This document shows positions 16,654-25,747 of a stretch of DNA of 40,121 bases, in pieces (the stretch's first letter is position 1; the number at the start of each line of letters is the position of its first letter). Source of the DNA: an uncultured Duodenibacillus sp. Its GTDB lineage: Bacteria; Pseudomonadota; Gammaproteobacteria; Burkholderiales; Burkholderiaceae_F. The translations under genes were made by a program, and so were the position numbers. A model generated the notes under the pieces. It searched no databases and was not told the origin of the DNA. It was given only the letters and a program-made list of their open reading frames with translations. The stretch lies in contig CALXKM010000026.1 in assembly GCA_944388865.1 (NCBI GenBank), positions 1 to 40,121 on the forward strand. The letters run 5' to 3'.

Positions 16654-16992
16654 ATGGACAACACGACGAAATACGGACTTTTCTTTTTAGGCGGTTTGGT
16701 AGTGGGAGCGTTGGGCGCCATGGCCGTTACGCGAGGCAAGCTTGAGATCAAGCCTCTGGCTGCCGATTTGATCAGCGGAGGCATGGAGCTGCGCGACAAG
16801 GTGATGGCGGGCGTTGAAAGCGTCAAGGAAGATATTGAAGACGTCGTGGCCGAGGCGCAGGTCAAGGCTGAGGAACGCCGTCAGTCGCAGGAAGCCAAGC
16901 AGGCTGCGCAAAGCGTGCAGGCCGCACATCCCGCTGACAGCGAAGCCGAAGTTGCGCCGCAGGAAAAAACCGTGGCCGCGGCTGCCGGCTAA
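16654..16992 (+). CDS. Small PacL/DUF1490-like membrane protein next to P-ATPase
   Basis: ATG 16654 with CAGGAG gives 112 aa. One membrane helix (about residues 7-26, rich in Gly) is followed by an amphipathic charged region (GGMELRDK, VKEDIEDVVAEAQVKAEERR) and an Ala/Glu/Gln tail. The order helix, LR.., E-rich, DVxAEA recalls the mycobacterial PacL proteins, which bind zinc and support P1B ATPases. The C-terminal Asp/His metal site of PacL1 is missing here. It is the first gene of the operon, 68 nt before the ATPase. A scaffold or partner role for the pump is inferred; family membership needs a profile search. Confidence 0.7.
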   Translation: MDNTTKYGLFFLGGLVVGALGAMAVTRGKLEIKPLAADLISGGMELRDKVMAGVESVKEDIEDVVAEAQVKAEERRQSQEAKQAAQSVQAAHPADSEAEVAPQEKTVAAAAG

Positions 16993-17060
16993 GCCGCATG
17001 CCGCAGCAATGGAAAATGGTTCGTTTGCTTTTTTAAGCTTTCGGTTTCAAGGAACGCAGC

Positions 17061-19442
17061 ATGCGTTTTCATCTTATTCATGAAGTCGGCAATCGGCAGC
17101 GCTGGAAGACGGCCTCAGTCTTGACGCGAGCCAGTGCAGAGCTCGTTGCCGATGAGCTTTCGACCGTCAAGGGCGTTGCCGGCGTCAAGATAAACCCGCG
17201 CACTGGGTCGGTCGTTGTGTTTTATGAGACGGCTGCTGCGCGAGCCGCTGTCTGCAGCTATTTCGACAGTCTGCAAGCCAAGCCACCCATGCTGCGCGAC
17301 GGCCGTCAGGAGCTTGTGCACAAGGTGCGCTGCCAGCAAGCGGCAAAGCTTGAGAAGACAGGAGCAGGGGTTGATGTTTCCAGGCTCTTTGCCAAGGGAT
17401 TCGGCGCCATGCCCGTCGTCAAGGCTGCGGTGCAGCCTTTTAAAAAGCTGCTGCCGCGCGTGTCTGTTGCTGCTGTAGCAGGTGCCCGCGGAATCGACCT
17501 GGCGCCGTTGGTAAGCTGGGTGGTTGTGCGGCCGCTCATGCCGCTGCTGGTGCAGATGGCCAATGCCGTGATCGGCTCCATCCCGATTTTGCTCAAAGGA
17601 CTGGCGGAGCTCAGGCACGGCAAGCTCAATGTCGAAGTGCTCGATGCCTCGGCAATTGCGGTGTCGCTGCTGCGGCGAGATTTCAAGACGGCAAGTCTTG
17701 TAGTGCTTTTGCTTGGGCTTGGCGAAATGCTCGAGCGCTATACGCGCAAAAAGTCGCTCGAAAGTCTGGCCGATCAGCTTGCGCTTAAGGTCGACAAGGT
17801 CTGGATTCGGCGTGATGAGGCCGTCGTCGAGGTGCCGCTCAAGGATGTTGGCGAGGGCGATGTCGTCGTCGTGCGCGCCGGCAGCACGATTCCTGTTGAC
17901 GGAAAGGTCGTTGCCGGTACGGCGGCAGTCAATCAGGCGACCATGACGGGCGAGCCGCTTGCTGTGGCTCGATCGGCTGGAAGCGTCGTCTTTGCCGGAA
18001 CCGTTGTCGAAGACGGCGAAATTGACGTGCTGCCTACGCAGATCGGCAAGAATACGCGTCTTAATCAAATCATCCACTTCATTGAAAACAGCGAGCAGAG
18101 CAAGGCCGGCATCCAGGGCAAGGCCGAGCGTCTGGCCGATGCGATCGTCCCCTACAACTTCGCGCTTGCCGGACTGGTCTTTTTGCTCACGCGCAGCCTT
18201 ACGCGTACGGCTGCCGTACTGCTTGTCGACTATTCCTGCGCGCTGAGGCTCGCAACGCCGCTGGCCATTCTGACGGCAATGAAGGAGGGAACGCGCGAAG
18301 GCATGCTGATTAAAGGCGGCCGCTATCTTGAGGCGCTCTCCGAAGTCGATACGGTCGTGTTTGACAAGACGGGAACGCTTACGGCGGCTGCGCCCGAACT
18401 CACCGACGTGATCAGTCTTGATGCTGCGGCAAGCGAAGATCAGGTATTGAGTCTGGCGGCCTGTCTCGAAGAGCATTTTCCGCATCCGGTTTCGCGCGCC
18501 GTGGTGCAGGCTGCAGCCGCCAAGGGGCTCTACCACGCAGACGAGCCGCACGATGCGCAGGTGCGCTACATCGTCGCGCACGGCATCTGCTCGAGCGTGC
18601 AGGGCCAAAAGGTCATCATTGGCTCGCGCCACTTTGTTGAAGACGACGAGGGTGTCGACTGCAGCGCGGCGCAGCCTCACGTTGAACGGCTGGCGCTGCA
18701 GGGAAAGTCGATTTTGTACATGGCTCAAGCCGGCGTCTTGATAGGACTGCTGGGCATCATTGATCCGGTTCGTGCCGAGTCGCGCGAGGTGATCTGTGCG
18801 CTGCGCAGACGCGGCATCAAGCGTGTGGTCATGCTCACGGGAGACGATAGGAAAACCGCGCGAGCCGTCGCCGAGCGTCTTGGCATCGATGAGTTCGAGG
18901 CGCAGGTGCTGCCTGTCGACAAGGCCAGCTACGTGCAAAAGCTTCGCGCGCAAGGCTGCCGCGTGCTGATGGTGGGGGATGGAATCAACGACAGTCCTGC
19001 GCTTTCTTCGGCCGATGTCGGCGCCACGCTCAGAGAAGGCAGTGCGATCGCTCAGGAAGTCGCCGATCTTGTGCTCACGCGCAACACGTTGCAGGATCTG
19101 CCGCGTGCGATCGACCTGGGGCGGGCTTCGATGGCTCGCGTGAAGGAAAACTTCGGCGTGTCCGTCGGCCTTAATACCGCCTTCATGGCTGGCGGCCTGG
19201 TCGGGCTGCTTCAGCCGGCGCTTGGAGCCGTGCTGCACAATCTCACGACGATCGGCGTTTGCTTGAATGCCATGCGCTCTCCTCTGCAAAGAGAACTCAA
19301 CATCAAGCGGGCGCTGGATGAATTTCGAAAGCTGTTGCTGATGCAGGGCGCAGAACCGATGGAAGGCGCCGTGAAGGCAATTGCCGGCAGTGCGGCGCAA
19401 GACTGCGTCAACGACGGCTTGGTGATGGAGAAAAAATCATGA
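17061..19442 (+). CDS. P1B-type metal-transporting ATPase with SCA motif
   Basis: This is a 793-aa ATPase; AAGGA precedes ATG 17061. The N-terminal domain of about 80 aa resembles HMA folds but has no CXXC. The A-domain TGE is at 296-298, the phosphorylation motif DKTG starts at D435, a modified HP motif is in EEHFPHPVSRAV, and the hinge GDGIND is at 639-644. The membrane motif that is CPC or CPH in most P1B pumps reads VDY-S392-C393-A394-LRLATP. The last helices carry HNLTTI and CLNAMRSPL. It exports or imports a transition metal, but the altered motif makes the ion (Zn, Mn, Fe or another) unclear. Overlap with the next gene by 4 nt indicates translational coupling. Confidence 0.9.
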   Translation: MRFHLIHEVGNRQRWKTASVLTRASAELVADELSTVKGVAGVKINPRTGSVVVFYETAAARAAVCSYFDSLQAKPPMLRDGRQELVHKVRCQQAAKLEKTGAGVDVSRLFAKGFGAMPVVKAAVQPFKKLLPRVSVAAVAGARGIDLAPLVSWVVVRPLMPLLVQMANAVIGSIPILLKGLAELRHGKLNVEVLDASAIAVSLLRRDFKTASLVVLLLGLGEMLERYTRKKSLESLADQLALKVDKVWIRRDEAVVEVPLKDVGEGDVVVVRAGSTIPVDGKVVAGTAAVNQATMTGEPLAVARSAGSVVFAGTVVEDGEIDVLPTQIGKNTRLNQIIHFIENSEQSKAGIQGKAERLADAIVPYNFALAGLVFLLTRSLTRTAAVLLVDYSCALRLATPLAILTAMKEGTREGMLIKGGRYLEALSEVDTVVFDKTGTLTAAAPELTDVISLDAAASEDQVLSLAACLEEHFPHPVSRAVVQAAAAKGLYHADEPHDAQVRYIVAHGICSSVQGQKVIIGSRHFVEDDEGVDCSAAQPHVERLALQGKSILYMAQAGVLIGLLGIIDPVRAESREVICALRRRGIKRVVMLTGDDRKTARAVAERLGIDEFEAQVLPVDKASYVQKLRAQGCRVLMVGDGINDSPALSSADVGATLREGSAIAQEVADLVLTRNTLQDLPRAIDLGRASMARVKENFGVSVGLNTAFMAGGLVGLLQPALGAVLHNLTTIGVCLNAMRSPLQRELNIKRALDEFRKLLLMQGAEPMEGAVKAIAGSAAQDCVNDGLVMEKKS

Positions 19443-19993
19443 TGCAGATTCAAGAATGCGTCCGCAGCCTTGTTCCCGGACGCGTGCGCATTCGGCATCC
19501 GGCGCTCAAGGGGCTGACGAGCGAAGATGAAAAGCTGCTGGTGCAGACGGCAAAGTCCGTTGAAGGCATTTTGGCGGTGCGCGTCAATCCGGCCGTGGGA
19601 AGCCTTTTGATTGTCTGGGACGAGGATGTTCTCTCGCAGCAGGAACTGTGCGAAGCGCTCGAATTTCTGGCGACGGCTCTGGGGCTTGACGTCGGCAACG
19701 GCACAGCGTCGACGCCGCAAGCCGGTGCGCAGACAAGCGCCGTGCCTGCTTGGGGCAAAAAAGACGCTGCCAGCCGTCTTCAGGAGACGGCCGACGTTTT
19801 GGTGCGCACGCTGGTGCCTGACGTCAAGAACATCAAGCGCGCCCGTCGCATGGCGCAAAATCGAGTGATGCTGGGGTTGGGTGCGGCATGCGTGGCGGCG
19901 CTGGCGATGAATAAGCGCCTGCACGGCGTTTTGGGGTATGCTTTTACGGCATTGGCGCTTGTGCACTCTTATCAGCACAGACGCGTGATCTGA
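19439..19993 (+). CDS. HMA-like domain membrane protein coupled to the P-ATPase
   Basis: ATG 19439 overlaps the ATPase stop codon as ATGA. The 184-aa protein starts with a ferredoxin-like HMA-type domain (about residues 7-78: RSLVPGRVRIRHPALKG and VEGILAVRVNPAVGSLLIVW) that lacks a CXXC. A linker and a C-terminal hydrophobic region (about 140-176) follow. The N-terminal domain looks like the one at the front of the ATPase. It may be a regulatory or docking partner of the pump. Its metal-binding ability is doubtful, because the usual cysteines are absent. Confidence 0.75.
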   Translation: MMQIQECVRSLVPGRVRIRHPALKGLTSEDEKLLVQTAKSVEGILAVRVNPAVGSLLIVWDEDVLSQQELCEALEFLATALGLDVGNGTASTPQAGAQTSAVPAWGKKDAASRLQETADVLVRTLVPDVKNIKRARRMAQNRVMLGLGAACVAALAMNKRLHGVLGYAFTALALVHSYQHRRVI

Positions 19994-20032
19994 AATTTTT
20001 GACCTTTCTTTGCCGGGAGCTTGCTGGGCCGT

Positions 20033-20407
20033 ATGGAGAGCTTTTGCGCGAAATGCGCCAAGGGCGTTGTGTTGTTCATTTTGGCTTGCGCTGCGGCAGC
20101 GGCTGCAGCGCTCGCTTTGGGCTTGGCGCTCTTGGCTTTGGCTTTGGTGATCGTGCTGCTGCTGGCCGCGCTGATTCTTAACCCGGCGGGCGTGCGGGCC
20201 CTGATGCGCCAGGCGGCGGGAAAGATTGACGATTGGATGCAGGTGCTTGAGAAGTTTGCTCAGTCGATGAAGGATGTTTTGAGCAGCCTTTCTGAGGCCG
20301 CTCAGGCTGCGGCGGGGACTTCAAGCGCAGCCGGCGCTCAAGGCAGGGACGCCGTGCAAGGAAAAGACGCTGCCTCGCCGAACCCGCAAAAGCAAAAGCT
20401 CGAATAA
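20033..20407 (+). CDS. Small membrane protein, end of the metal-transport operon
   Basis: ATG 20033 gives 124 aa; TTG 20021 is in frame but lies too close to the GGGAG at 20015-20019. One or two very hydrophobic Ala/Leu helices cover residues about 12-50, after a CAKC near the N-terminus. An amphipathic segment (MRQAAGKIDDWMQVLEKFAQSM) and a polar tail follow. I do not recognise a family. The 39-nt distance to the preceding gene and the terminator downstream place it in the same operon. Confidence 0.6.
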   Translation: MESFCAKCAKGVVLFILACAAAAAAALALGLALLALALVIVLLLAALILNPAGVRALMRQAAGKIDDWMQVLEKFAQSMKDVLSSLSEAAQAAAGTSSAAGAQGRDAVQGKDAASPNPQKQKLE

Positions 20408-20460
20408 GGCCTCAAGCTGCTGACAGCTGAAAACGGACTGTCCTGACCAGCAAAAAAGAG

Positions 20461-20510
20461 AGCCGCCAGCCGGTGCAAAGCGTCTTTGCTGCACCTGTTG
20501 GCGGCTTTTA
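20461..20510 (+). terminator. Terminator of the metal-transport operon
   Basis: AGCCGCCA (20461-20468) pairs with TGGCGGCT (20499-20506), with an inner GGTGCA/TGCACC stem, and TTTTA follows. It lies 54 nt after the last stop codon. Confidence 0.8.
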
Positions 20511-20596
20511 GGCAAAGAGAAGCCGCTTTTCGCTTTTTGCAAAAGGCAGCAAAAGCGCTGCAGCGGCCGAAACAGACATCCGAAGGGCGAGCAGCG

Positions 20597-20971
20597 CTAC
20601 TCGTGCGCGAGCGTGGCTCGGATTCGGCTTTTAATATTGGGCGCCAGACGCTCAAGGGCGTCGAGCGTCATGAAAACCGAGGTGCGGCCCTTGAGAGACA
20701 GTTCGCGAAAGCGCCGCAAGAGTTCGCTTTCTTCCTGCACGGGCTTGTAGCGCTCGCCGGTGATGATGAACAGCACGTCAAAGCCGCAGGAGTGCAGCCG
20801 CGACATGGCAAAGGTGCTCGTGTCGGCATCTCCAGCTTCCTGTTCGGCGTAAAGCGCCTCAGGCACTCCCAGCAGCTGAGCAATCTGCAGCTGCGTAAAC
20901 CCGAGTCTTTCACGTTCATGGGCAAGACGCCCGCCGATCTCCCTGCGTAATTTCGTCGTTGTTAAGGACAT
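20597..20971 (-). CDS. XRE-family helix-turn-helix regulator
   Basis: The start is ATG at 20971 (124 aa); a further upstream TTG would add 23 residues without support. A Cro/C1-type helix-turn-helix spans about residues 8-62 (IGGRLAHERERLGFTQLQIAQLLGV). It is followed by a segment seen in short XRE regulators (SRLHSCGFDVLFIITGERY) and a charged C-terminal helix. No target operator is recognised. It lies alone on the - strand, downstream of aspS and convergent with the metal-transport operon. Confidence 0.82.
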   Translation of the reverse strand: MSLTTTKLRREIGGRLAHERERLGFTQLQIAQLLGVPEALYAEQEAGDADTSTFAMSRLHSCGFDVLFIITGERYKPVQEESELLRRFRELSLKGRTSVFMTLDALERLAPNIKSRIRATLAHE

Positions 20972-21084
20972 TGCGATTGAGGCTTGAATTTGTAGGGTTT
21001 TTCCTATGAACGCCGACAGTATAGCGGCAGCACCCCTCAATCAATGCCTGCCTCAGCCGTACGGATGATGATTTCGAAGGGACG

Positions 21085-21122
21085 AAAATGCCGTCGTTGC
21101 CAGCGGGCAAAGACGGCATTTT
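21085..21122 (-). terminator. Terminator of aspS (bidirectional stem)
   Basis: AAAATGCCGTC (21085-21095) pairs with GACGGCATTTT (21112-21122), with inner TTGCC/GGCAA. The - strand stem ends in TTTT. Confidence 0.75.
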
Positions 21123-21135
21123 GAAGGCCTTGAAG

Positions 21136-21165
21136 GCGCAAAGCACATGATGTTGTGCTTTGCGC
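21136..21165. repeat. Second perfect inverted repeat after aspS
   Basis: GCGCAAAGCACA (21136-21147) pairs perfectly with TGTGCTTTGCGC (21154-21165) over a 6-nt loop. It lies between the aspS stop codon and its terminator and has no T-run. It may protect the 3' end of the message. Confidence 0.6.
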
Positions 21166-21193
21166 AGTTGCAGCTTCGATTTGTATCGAAGTA

Positions 21194-22993
21194 TTAAGCC
21201 TTGGGTTCGTTGCGCAGACGAATGTGCAGTTCGCGCAGCTGCTTTTCGTCGACCATCGTGGGAGCGCCGGTGAGCAGGCACTGTGCTCTCTGGGTCTTCG
21301 GGAAGGCGATCACGTCGCGAATCGAAGCAGCGCCCGACATCATCGTAACGATGCGGTCAAGGCCGAAGGCGATGCCGCCATGGGGCGGAGCACCGTACTG
21401 CAGAGCGTCGAGCAGGAAGCCGAACTTCACACGAGCCTCTTCCGGACCGATCTTGAGAGCTTCAAAGACCTTGCTCTGCACGTCGGCACGGTGAATACGC
21501 ACGGAGCCGCCGCCGATTTCCCAGCCGTTCAAGACCATGTCGTAGGCCTTGGCGTAGCAGTTTTCCGGATCGGAGACAAGCTTGTCGACGCAGTCGTCGT
21601 GCGGAGCCGTGAACGGATGGTGGCAGGCCATCCAGCGGTTTTCTTCCTCGGAGAACTCAAACATCGGGAAGTCAACCACCCACAGCGGACGCCAGCCTTC
21701 TTCAAAGAGGCCGTTCTTCTTGCCGAAGTCGCTGTGGCCGATGCGAAGACGCAGTGCGCCGAGGCTGTCCCAGACGATCTTGGCCTTGTCGGCGCCAAAG
21801 AAGATGATGTCGCCCGTTTCTGCGCCCGTGGCTTCGAGCAGCTTGGCGAGAACCTCGTCCGAGAGATTCTTGACGATGGGGCTCTGCAGACCTTCACGGC
21901 CGGCAGCCTTGTCATTGACCTTGATGTAGGCCAGACCCTTGGCGCCGTAGATCTTGACGAATTCCGTGTAGCCGTCGATTTCCGAGCGCGGCATGACGCA
22001 GGCGCCGGGAACGCGCAGGGCAACAACCTTGCCGTTGTGCAGGTTCTTGACGGAGCTAAAGACCTTGAAGTCGCTGTCAACGACGATGTCGGTGACTTCA
22101 ACAAGCTGGAGCTTCACGCGCAGATCGGGTTTGTCCGAGCCGTAAAGCGCCATGGCGTCGCGGTACTGCATGACCGGGAAGCGGGCATCGGGCGCAACGA
22201 GATCCACGTCAAGGCACTGCTTGAAGACGTGACGGATGAGCTTTTCCATGATCTCGCGGATTTCGACTTCGTTGAGGAACGAGGTTTCAATATCGACCTG
22301 CGTGAATTCAGGCTGACGGTCAGCGCGCAAGTCTTCATCGCGGAAGCACTTGACGATCTGATAGTAGCGGTCAAAGCCGGCGACCATCAAAAGCTGCTTG
22401 AAGAGCTGCGGGGACTGCGGCAGAGCAAAGAAGTGACCGTCCATCGTGCGCGACGGCACGAGGTAGTCGCGGGCGCCTTCGGGCGTGGACTTCGTCAAGA
22501 ACGGCGTTTCGATGTCGATAAAGCCGTTGTCGTCAAGGAAGTGCCGGAAGGCCTGCGTTGCCTTAAAGCGCAGCTTGAGGTTTTTCTGCATCTGCGGACG
22601 GCGCAGATCGAGCACGCGGTAGGTCAGGCGAGCCGATTCGCTCACCGTGTCGTCGTCGAGCTGGAAGGGCGGCGGCAGCGAAGGATTGATGATTTCCAAA
22701 TCGTGGCAGAGCACTTCAACGCCGCCCGAGATGAGCGCGGGATTCTTAGTGCCTTCGGGGCGGGCGCGCACCAGGCCGACCACCTTCAGGCAGAACTCGT
22801 TGCGCACTTTGTCGGCGGTTTTGAAAACGTCCGGACGATCCGGGTCGCAGACAACCTGCACGAGACCTTCGCGGTCGCGCAGATCAATGAAGATGACGCC
22901 GCCATGGTCGCGACGGCGATGAGCCCACCCATAGAGGGTGACAGTCTGGCCGATGTACTTTTCATCAACCAGACCACAATAAACGGTACGCAT
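21194..22993 (-). CDS. aspS: Aspartyl-tRNA synthetase
   Basis: This 599-aa class II synthetase attaches aspartate to its tRNA. The N-terminal OB-fold anticodon domain reads [21 protein letters not shown]. Motif 2 is [18 protein letters not shown], and motif 3 is in [14 protein letters not shown]. The bacterial GAD insertion lies in the middle. GGAG lies six bases before the ATG at 22993. Length is normal for the bacterial enzyme. It may be discriminating or also charge tRNA-Asn; this cannot be settled here. Confidence 0.97.
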   Translation of the reverse strand: MRTVYCGLVDEKYIGQTVTLYGWAHRRRDHGGVIFIDLRDREGLVQVVCDPDRPDVFKTADKVRNEFCLKVVGLVRARPEGTKNPALISGGVEVLCHDLEIINPSLPPPFQLDDDTVSESARLTYRVLDLRRPQMQKNLKLRFKATQAFRHFLDDNGFIDIETPFLTKSTPEGARDYLVPSRTMDGHFFALPQSPQLFKQLLMVAGFDRYYQIVKCFRDEDLRADRQPEFTQVDIETSFLNEVEIREIMEKLIRHVFKQCLDVDLVAPDARFPVMQYRDAMALYGSDKPDLRVKLQLVEVTDIVVDSDFKVFSSVKNLHNGKVVALRVPGACVMPRSEIDGYTEFVKIYGAKGLAYIKVNDKAAGREGLQSPIVKNLSDEVLAKLLEATGAETGDIIFFGADKAKIVWDSLGALRLRIGHSDFGKKNGLFEEGWRPLWVVDFPMFEFSEEENRWMACHHPFTAPHDDCVDKLVSDPENCYAKAYDMVLNGWEIGGGSVRIHRADVQSKVFEALKIGPEEARVKFGFLLDALQYGAPPHGGIAFGLDRIVTMMSGAASIRDVIAFPKTQRAQCLLTGAPTMVDEKQLRELHIRLRNEPKA

Positions 22994-23365
22994 AGGTGCT
23001 CCGGTGTTTGTGGTTTTCTATAACAGCGGGGCGCGGAAACCGGAACCTGCTTCGGAACACCTGATTTCCGCGCTGAATGAATCTGACGAAATCATTAGTT
23101 TAACGCTTTGCCCTGCTCTTTGGAAATCATTTGACGGCGCGCAGTCCCTAAAGCCGGTGCATCCTTTTATGAAAAAAAGCGCAAGCAAAGGACTTAGCCT
23201 ACTGTTTTTGGGGTCATTGAGAGAATGTGTGTTTTTGCAAATCATCAAGAATCGCCCGCAAAGCAAAGGCTAAAATGGCGCACCAAACATTGTGCAAACA
23301 CGGATTCGGGATTGAATCTTCGCCCCCGTTTCCGACCAGAGCCCTCAGCTCACACAGAGGTAGAC
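22994..23365. other. Intergenic region between aspS and the sugar phosphomutase gene
   Basis: This 372-nt divergent region must hold the promoters of both flanking genes. I see no gene and no strong promoter hexamers or hairpins that I would defend. Confidence 0.6.
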
Positions 23366-24748
23366 ATGAAAGCAGACCGTTCAATTTTCAAAGCCTATGA
23401 CATTCGCGGCATCGTCGGCAAAACACTCACAGTCGAAGTGGCCCGCGCCGTTGGACAGGCCTTGGGCACGCTGGCCGTTCGCGCTGGCATCAGCGAATTT
23501 TGCGTGGGCCGAGACGGACGCCTCTCAGGGCCCGAACTTGCCGCAGCATTGATTGAAGGCATTGCCGCCGCAGGGGTCAACGTCATCGATATCGGCATGA
23601 CGCCCACCCCCGTGCTTTATTTTGCAACGACCTACTTTAAAAACGGCACGGGCGTGGCTGTGACGGGCTCGCACAATCCTGCCGACTACAACGGCTTTAA
23701 GATGATGCTGGGCGGTCTGACGCTTTTTGGCGAAGGCATTGCGCATTTGGCCGACATGATCGACGCAGGCGATCTCGTGACGGCCGAGAAGCCCGGCACG
23801 GTGCGTGAAGCAGACGTCATCGGTCCTTATCTTGAAAAGGTTGCCGGCGACGTCAAGCTCGCCCGTCCGATCAAGGTGGCGGTCGACTGCGGCAACGGCG
23901 TCACCGGCCCCACCGTGCGGCGCATGTTCAAGGCTCTCGGGGCAGACGTGACCGAGCTTTATTTTGATGTGGACGGCCATTTCCCGAATCACCATCCAGA
24001 TCCGAGCAAGCCGGCCAATCTTGCCGAACTCATCGACGTCGTAAAGAACACGGACGTCGAGCTTGGACTAGCCTTTGACGGCGACGGCGATCGCCTGGGC
24101 GTGGTGACGAAGTCGGGTTCGATCATCTACCCTGACCGTCAGATGATGCTTTTTGCTGCGGACATTTTGCAAAAGCACCCCGGTGCTCAGATCATTTACG
24201 ACGTCAAGTGCACCCGTGCTCTCGTGCCCTGGATTCGCGAGCACGGCGGCGTGCCGACGATCAGCGCAACAGGCCACTCGTTGGTGAAGGCGCGCCTGCG
24301 CGAGACTGGAGCGCCTTTTGCCGGAGAAATGAGCGGACATCTCTTTTTCAATGACGGACGCTGGCCGGGCTTTGACGATGGTGCCTACGCCGCAGCGCGC
24401 CTTTTGGAAATCGTGAGCCGCTCAGAAAATCCCTCAGAGATGCTCGATGCGCTGCCGACGGCAGTCAACACGCCCGAGCTGCAGATTCCGATGGCCGAAG
24501 GAGAAAACAAGCGCTTTATCGAAAAAATCCGTGCGGCGGCAAAGTTTGATGATGCTGAGGACGTGATTTTGATCGACGGACTTCGCGTGGAATTTAAAGA
24601 CGGCTTTGCTCTGGCGCGCGCTTCCAATACAACGCCCGTGGTCGTGCTTCGCATCGAGGGCGACACGCCTGAGGCCTTGGAGCGCATCAAGGTGCGTTTC
24701 GGCGAGTTTTTAAAGAGCGTCGATGGTTCGATCACGCTGCCCTTTTGA
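23366..24748 (+). CDS. Phosphomannomutase/phosphoglucomutase
   Basis: ATG 23366 with AGAGG upstream gives 460 aa; longer readings lack a ribosome site. It is an alpha-D-phosphohexomutase of the AlgC/ManB type, interconverting hexose 6-phosphate and 1-phosphate for cell-surface sugars. The phosphoserine loop is TGSHNP (S102), the metal loop DGDGDR begins at D238, and the sugar-binding GEMSGH and the C-terminal phosphate-binding RASNTTPV are present. Length fits the bifunctional PMM/PGM enzymes of proteobacteria. Confidence 0.93.
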   Translation: MKADRSIFKAYDIRGIVGKTLTVEVARAVGQALGTLAVRAGISEFCVGRDGRLSGPELAAALIEGIAAAGVNVIDIGMTPTPVLYFATTYFKNGTGVAVTGSHNPADYNGFKMMLGGLTLFGEGIAHLADMIDAGDLVTAEKPGTVREADVIGPYLEKVAGDVKLARPIKVAVDCGNGVTGPTVRRMFKALGADVTELYFDVDGHFPNHHPDPSKPANLAELIDVVKNTDVELGLAFDGDGDRLGVVTKSGSIIYPDRQMMLFAADILQKHPGAQIIYDVKCTRALVPWIREHGGVPTISATGHSLVKARLRETGAPFAGEMSGHLFFNDGRWPGFDDGAYAAARLLEIVSRSENPSEMLDALPTAVNTPELQIPMAEGENKRFIEKIRAAAKFDDAEDVILIDGLRVEFKDGFALARASNTTPVVVLRIEGDTPEALERIKVRFGEFLKSVDGSITLPF

Positions 24749-24802
24749 TCTCTTTTGAGGGCTGTTTGGCAGGCGGCTGAAAAAATCGAGCCTGAGAGCA
24801 AA

Positions 24803-24858
24803 AAGCCGGCAGGTGTCGGCAGAAGGCAAGACTTTCTGCTGGCAGTGCCGGCTTATTT
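24803..24858 (+). terminator. Terminator between converging mutase and larC genes
   Basis: AAGCCGGCA (24803-24811) pairs with TGCCGGCTT (24846-24854), with an inner imperfect TGTCGGCAGAA/TTCTGCTGGCA stem. ATTTC follows. The + strand A-run before it (24799-24804) makes it usable from the - strand too. Confidence 0.7.
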
Positions 24859-24954
24859 CATGCATCAGGCGCTCAGAGTGCTGACCAGTCCTTTGCAAAT
24901 TGCCGCAGTGCGGCAGGCATTTTGCAGCGTTTCGATCGGCTTCCGTTTGTTTGG

Positions 24955-25713
24955 CTACGACTGCAGAGCGTCTCCCAAGGCAAAAAGAAGACCATTGGCG
25001 CAGCCGTTGAAAACTTTTTTATTGTGAAAGGCCGTTGCGTGACGCCGCACGCGCATCTGCGGCCAGCAGTCAAATCGCGCGCCAAGACCAAGAAGAATCG
25101 CAAGGCCCGTGGGCGTCACGGCTTCTCCTTCGCCTGCAAAAGGCTTCACGGCCACGCCGTCAATCATCGAAAGCAGAGCCGGGGCAGGGTTGGTGACAAC
25201 GCCGTGGGCGCAGACGACTTCGCCGTCTCCGAGCGGCACTGGCGAGCAGACAAAATCAATTGGGTTGACCGCGGCGAATACTTCAGCAATCAGCCCTATG
25301 GCCAGAATGTTGCTCATGCGGCCTACTTCGTGAAAGTGCACGTCTTCAACGCAAGCATCGTGCACGCGCGCTTCGGCATGCGCAATCACCGACCAGATGC
25401 GGCGCGTGATATCTCGAGCTGCAGGAGTCAATGCACTTTCATTTTCGTAGATGGCCTCGATGTCTGCGGGCGTGCGGTGCACGTGCTCGTGCGGACAGTC
25501 CAAGCGGCAGGAAAATCCCGCAATGTGGTTCACCGACAAGGGATAGAGCAAAGCGTGCGCCTTGCTGCGGGGAAAAGCTGACTTTAAAAGATCCTCGAGG
25601 TTGAAAAGCTCAGCCGGGCCTGCAACGCTCAAAAGTCCGGCCAGGAAGCTTTCGGCATTAAGCCCTGAATGGATGCGGACCGTGAGAATGGGACGGGAAA
25701 AAACGTTCACCAT
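24955..25713 (-). CDS. larC: LarC-like protein (DUF111), N-terminal part only
   Basis: ATG 25713 gives 252 aa; the longer reading runs antisense-like into larB. LarC inserts nickel into the pyridinium pincer cofactor of LarA enzymes. Family features are seen in HRTPADIEAIYE, VHDACVEDVHFHEVG, SPVPLGDGEVVCAHGVVTNPAP and EAVTPTGLAILL. The usual N-terminal FSGISGDM motif is changed (HSGLNAES). The chain ends about where LarC1 ends, and a terminator stands 100 nt downstream, so there is no room for the LarC2 domain. It may be a short functional variant, a specialised paralogue, or a decayed gene. Confidence 0.78.
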   Translation of the reverse strand: MVNVFSRPILTVRIHSGLNAESFLAGLLSVAGPAELFNLEDLLKSAFPRSKAHALLYPLSVNHIAGFSCRLDCPHEHVHRTPADIEAIYENESALTPAARDITRRIWSVIAHAEARVHDACVEDVHFHEVGRMSNILAIGLIAEVFAAVNPIDFVCSPVPLGDGEVVCAHGVVTNPAPALLSMIDGVAVKPFAGEGEAVTPTGLAILLGLGARFDCWPQMRVRRHATAFHNKKVFNGCANGLLFALGDALQS

Positions 25714-25747
25714 GGCAGTAAAGATGTAGGAGCAAAAATTTTTTGAT

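Noticed and set aside
21155-23023. 622-codon open frame antisense to aspS
   Set aside because: The opposite strand encodes a clear aspartyl-tRNA synthetase with all class II motifs.
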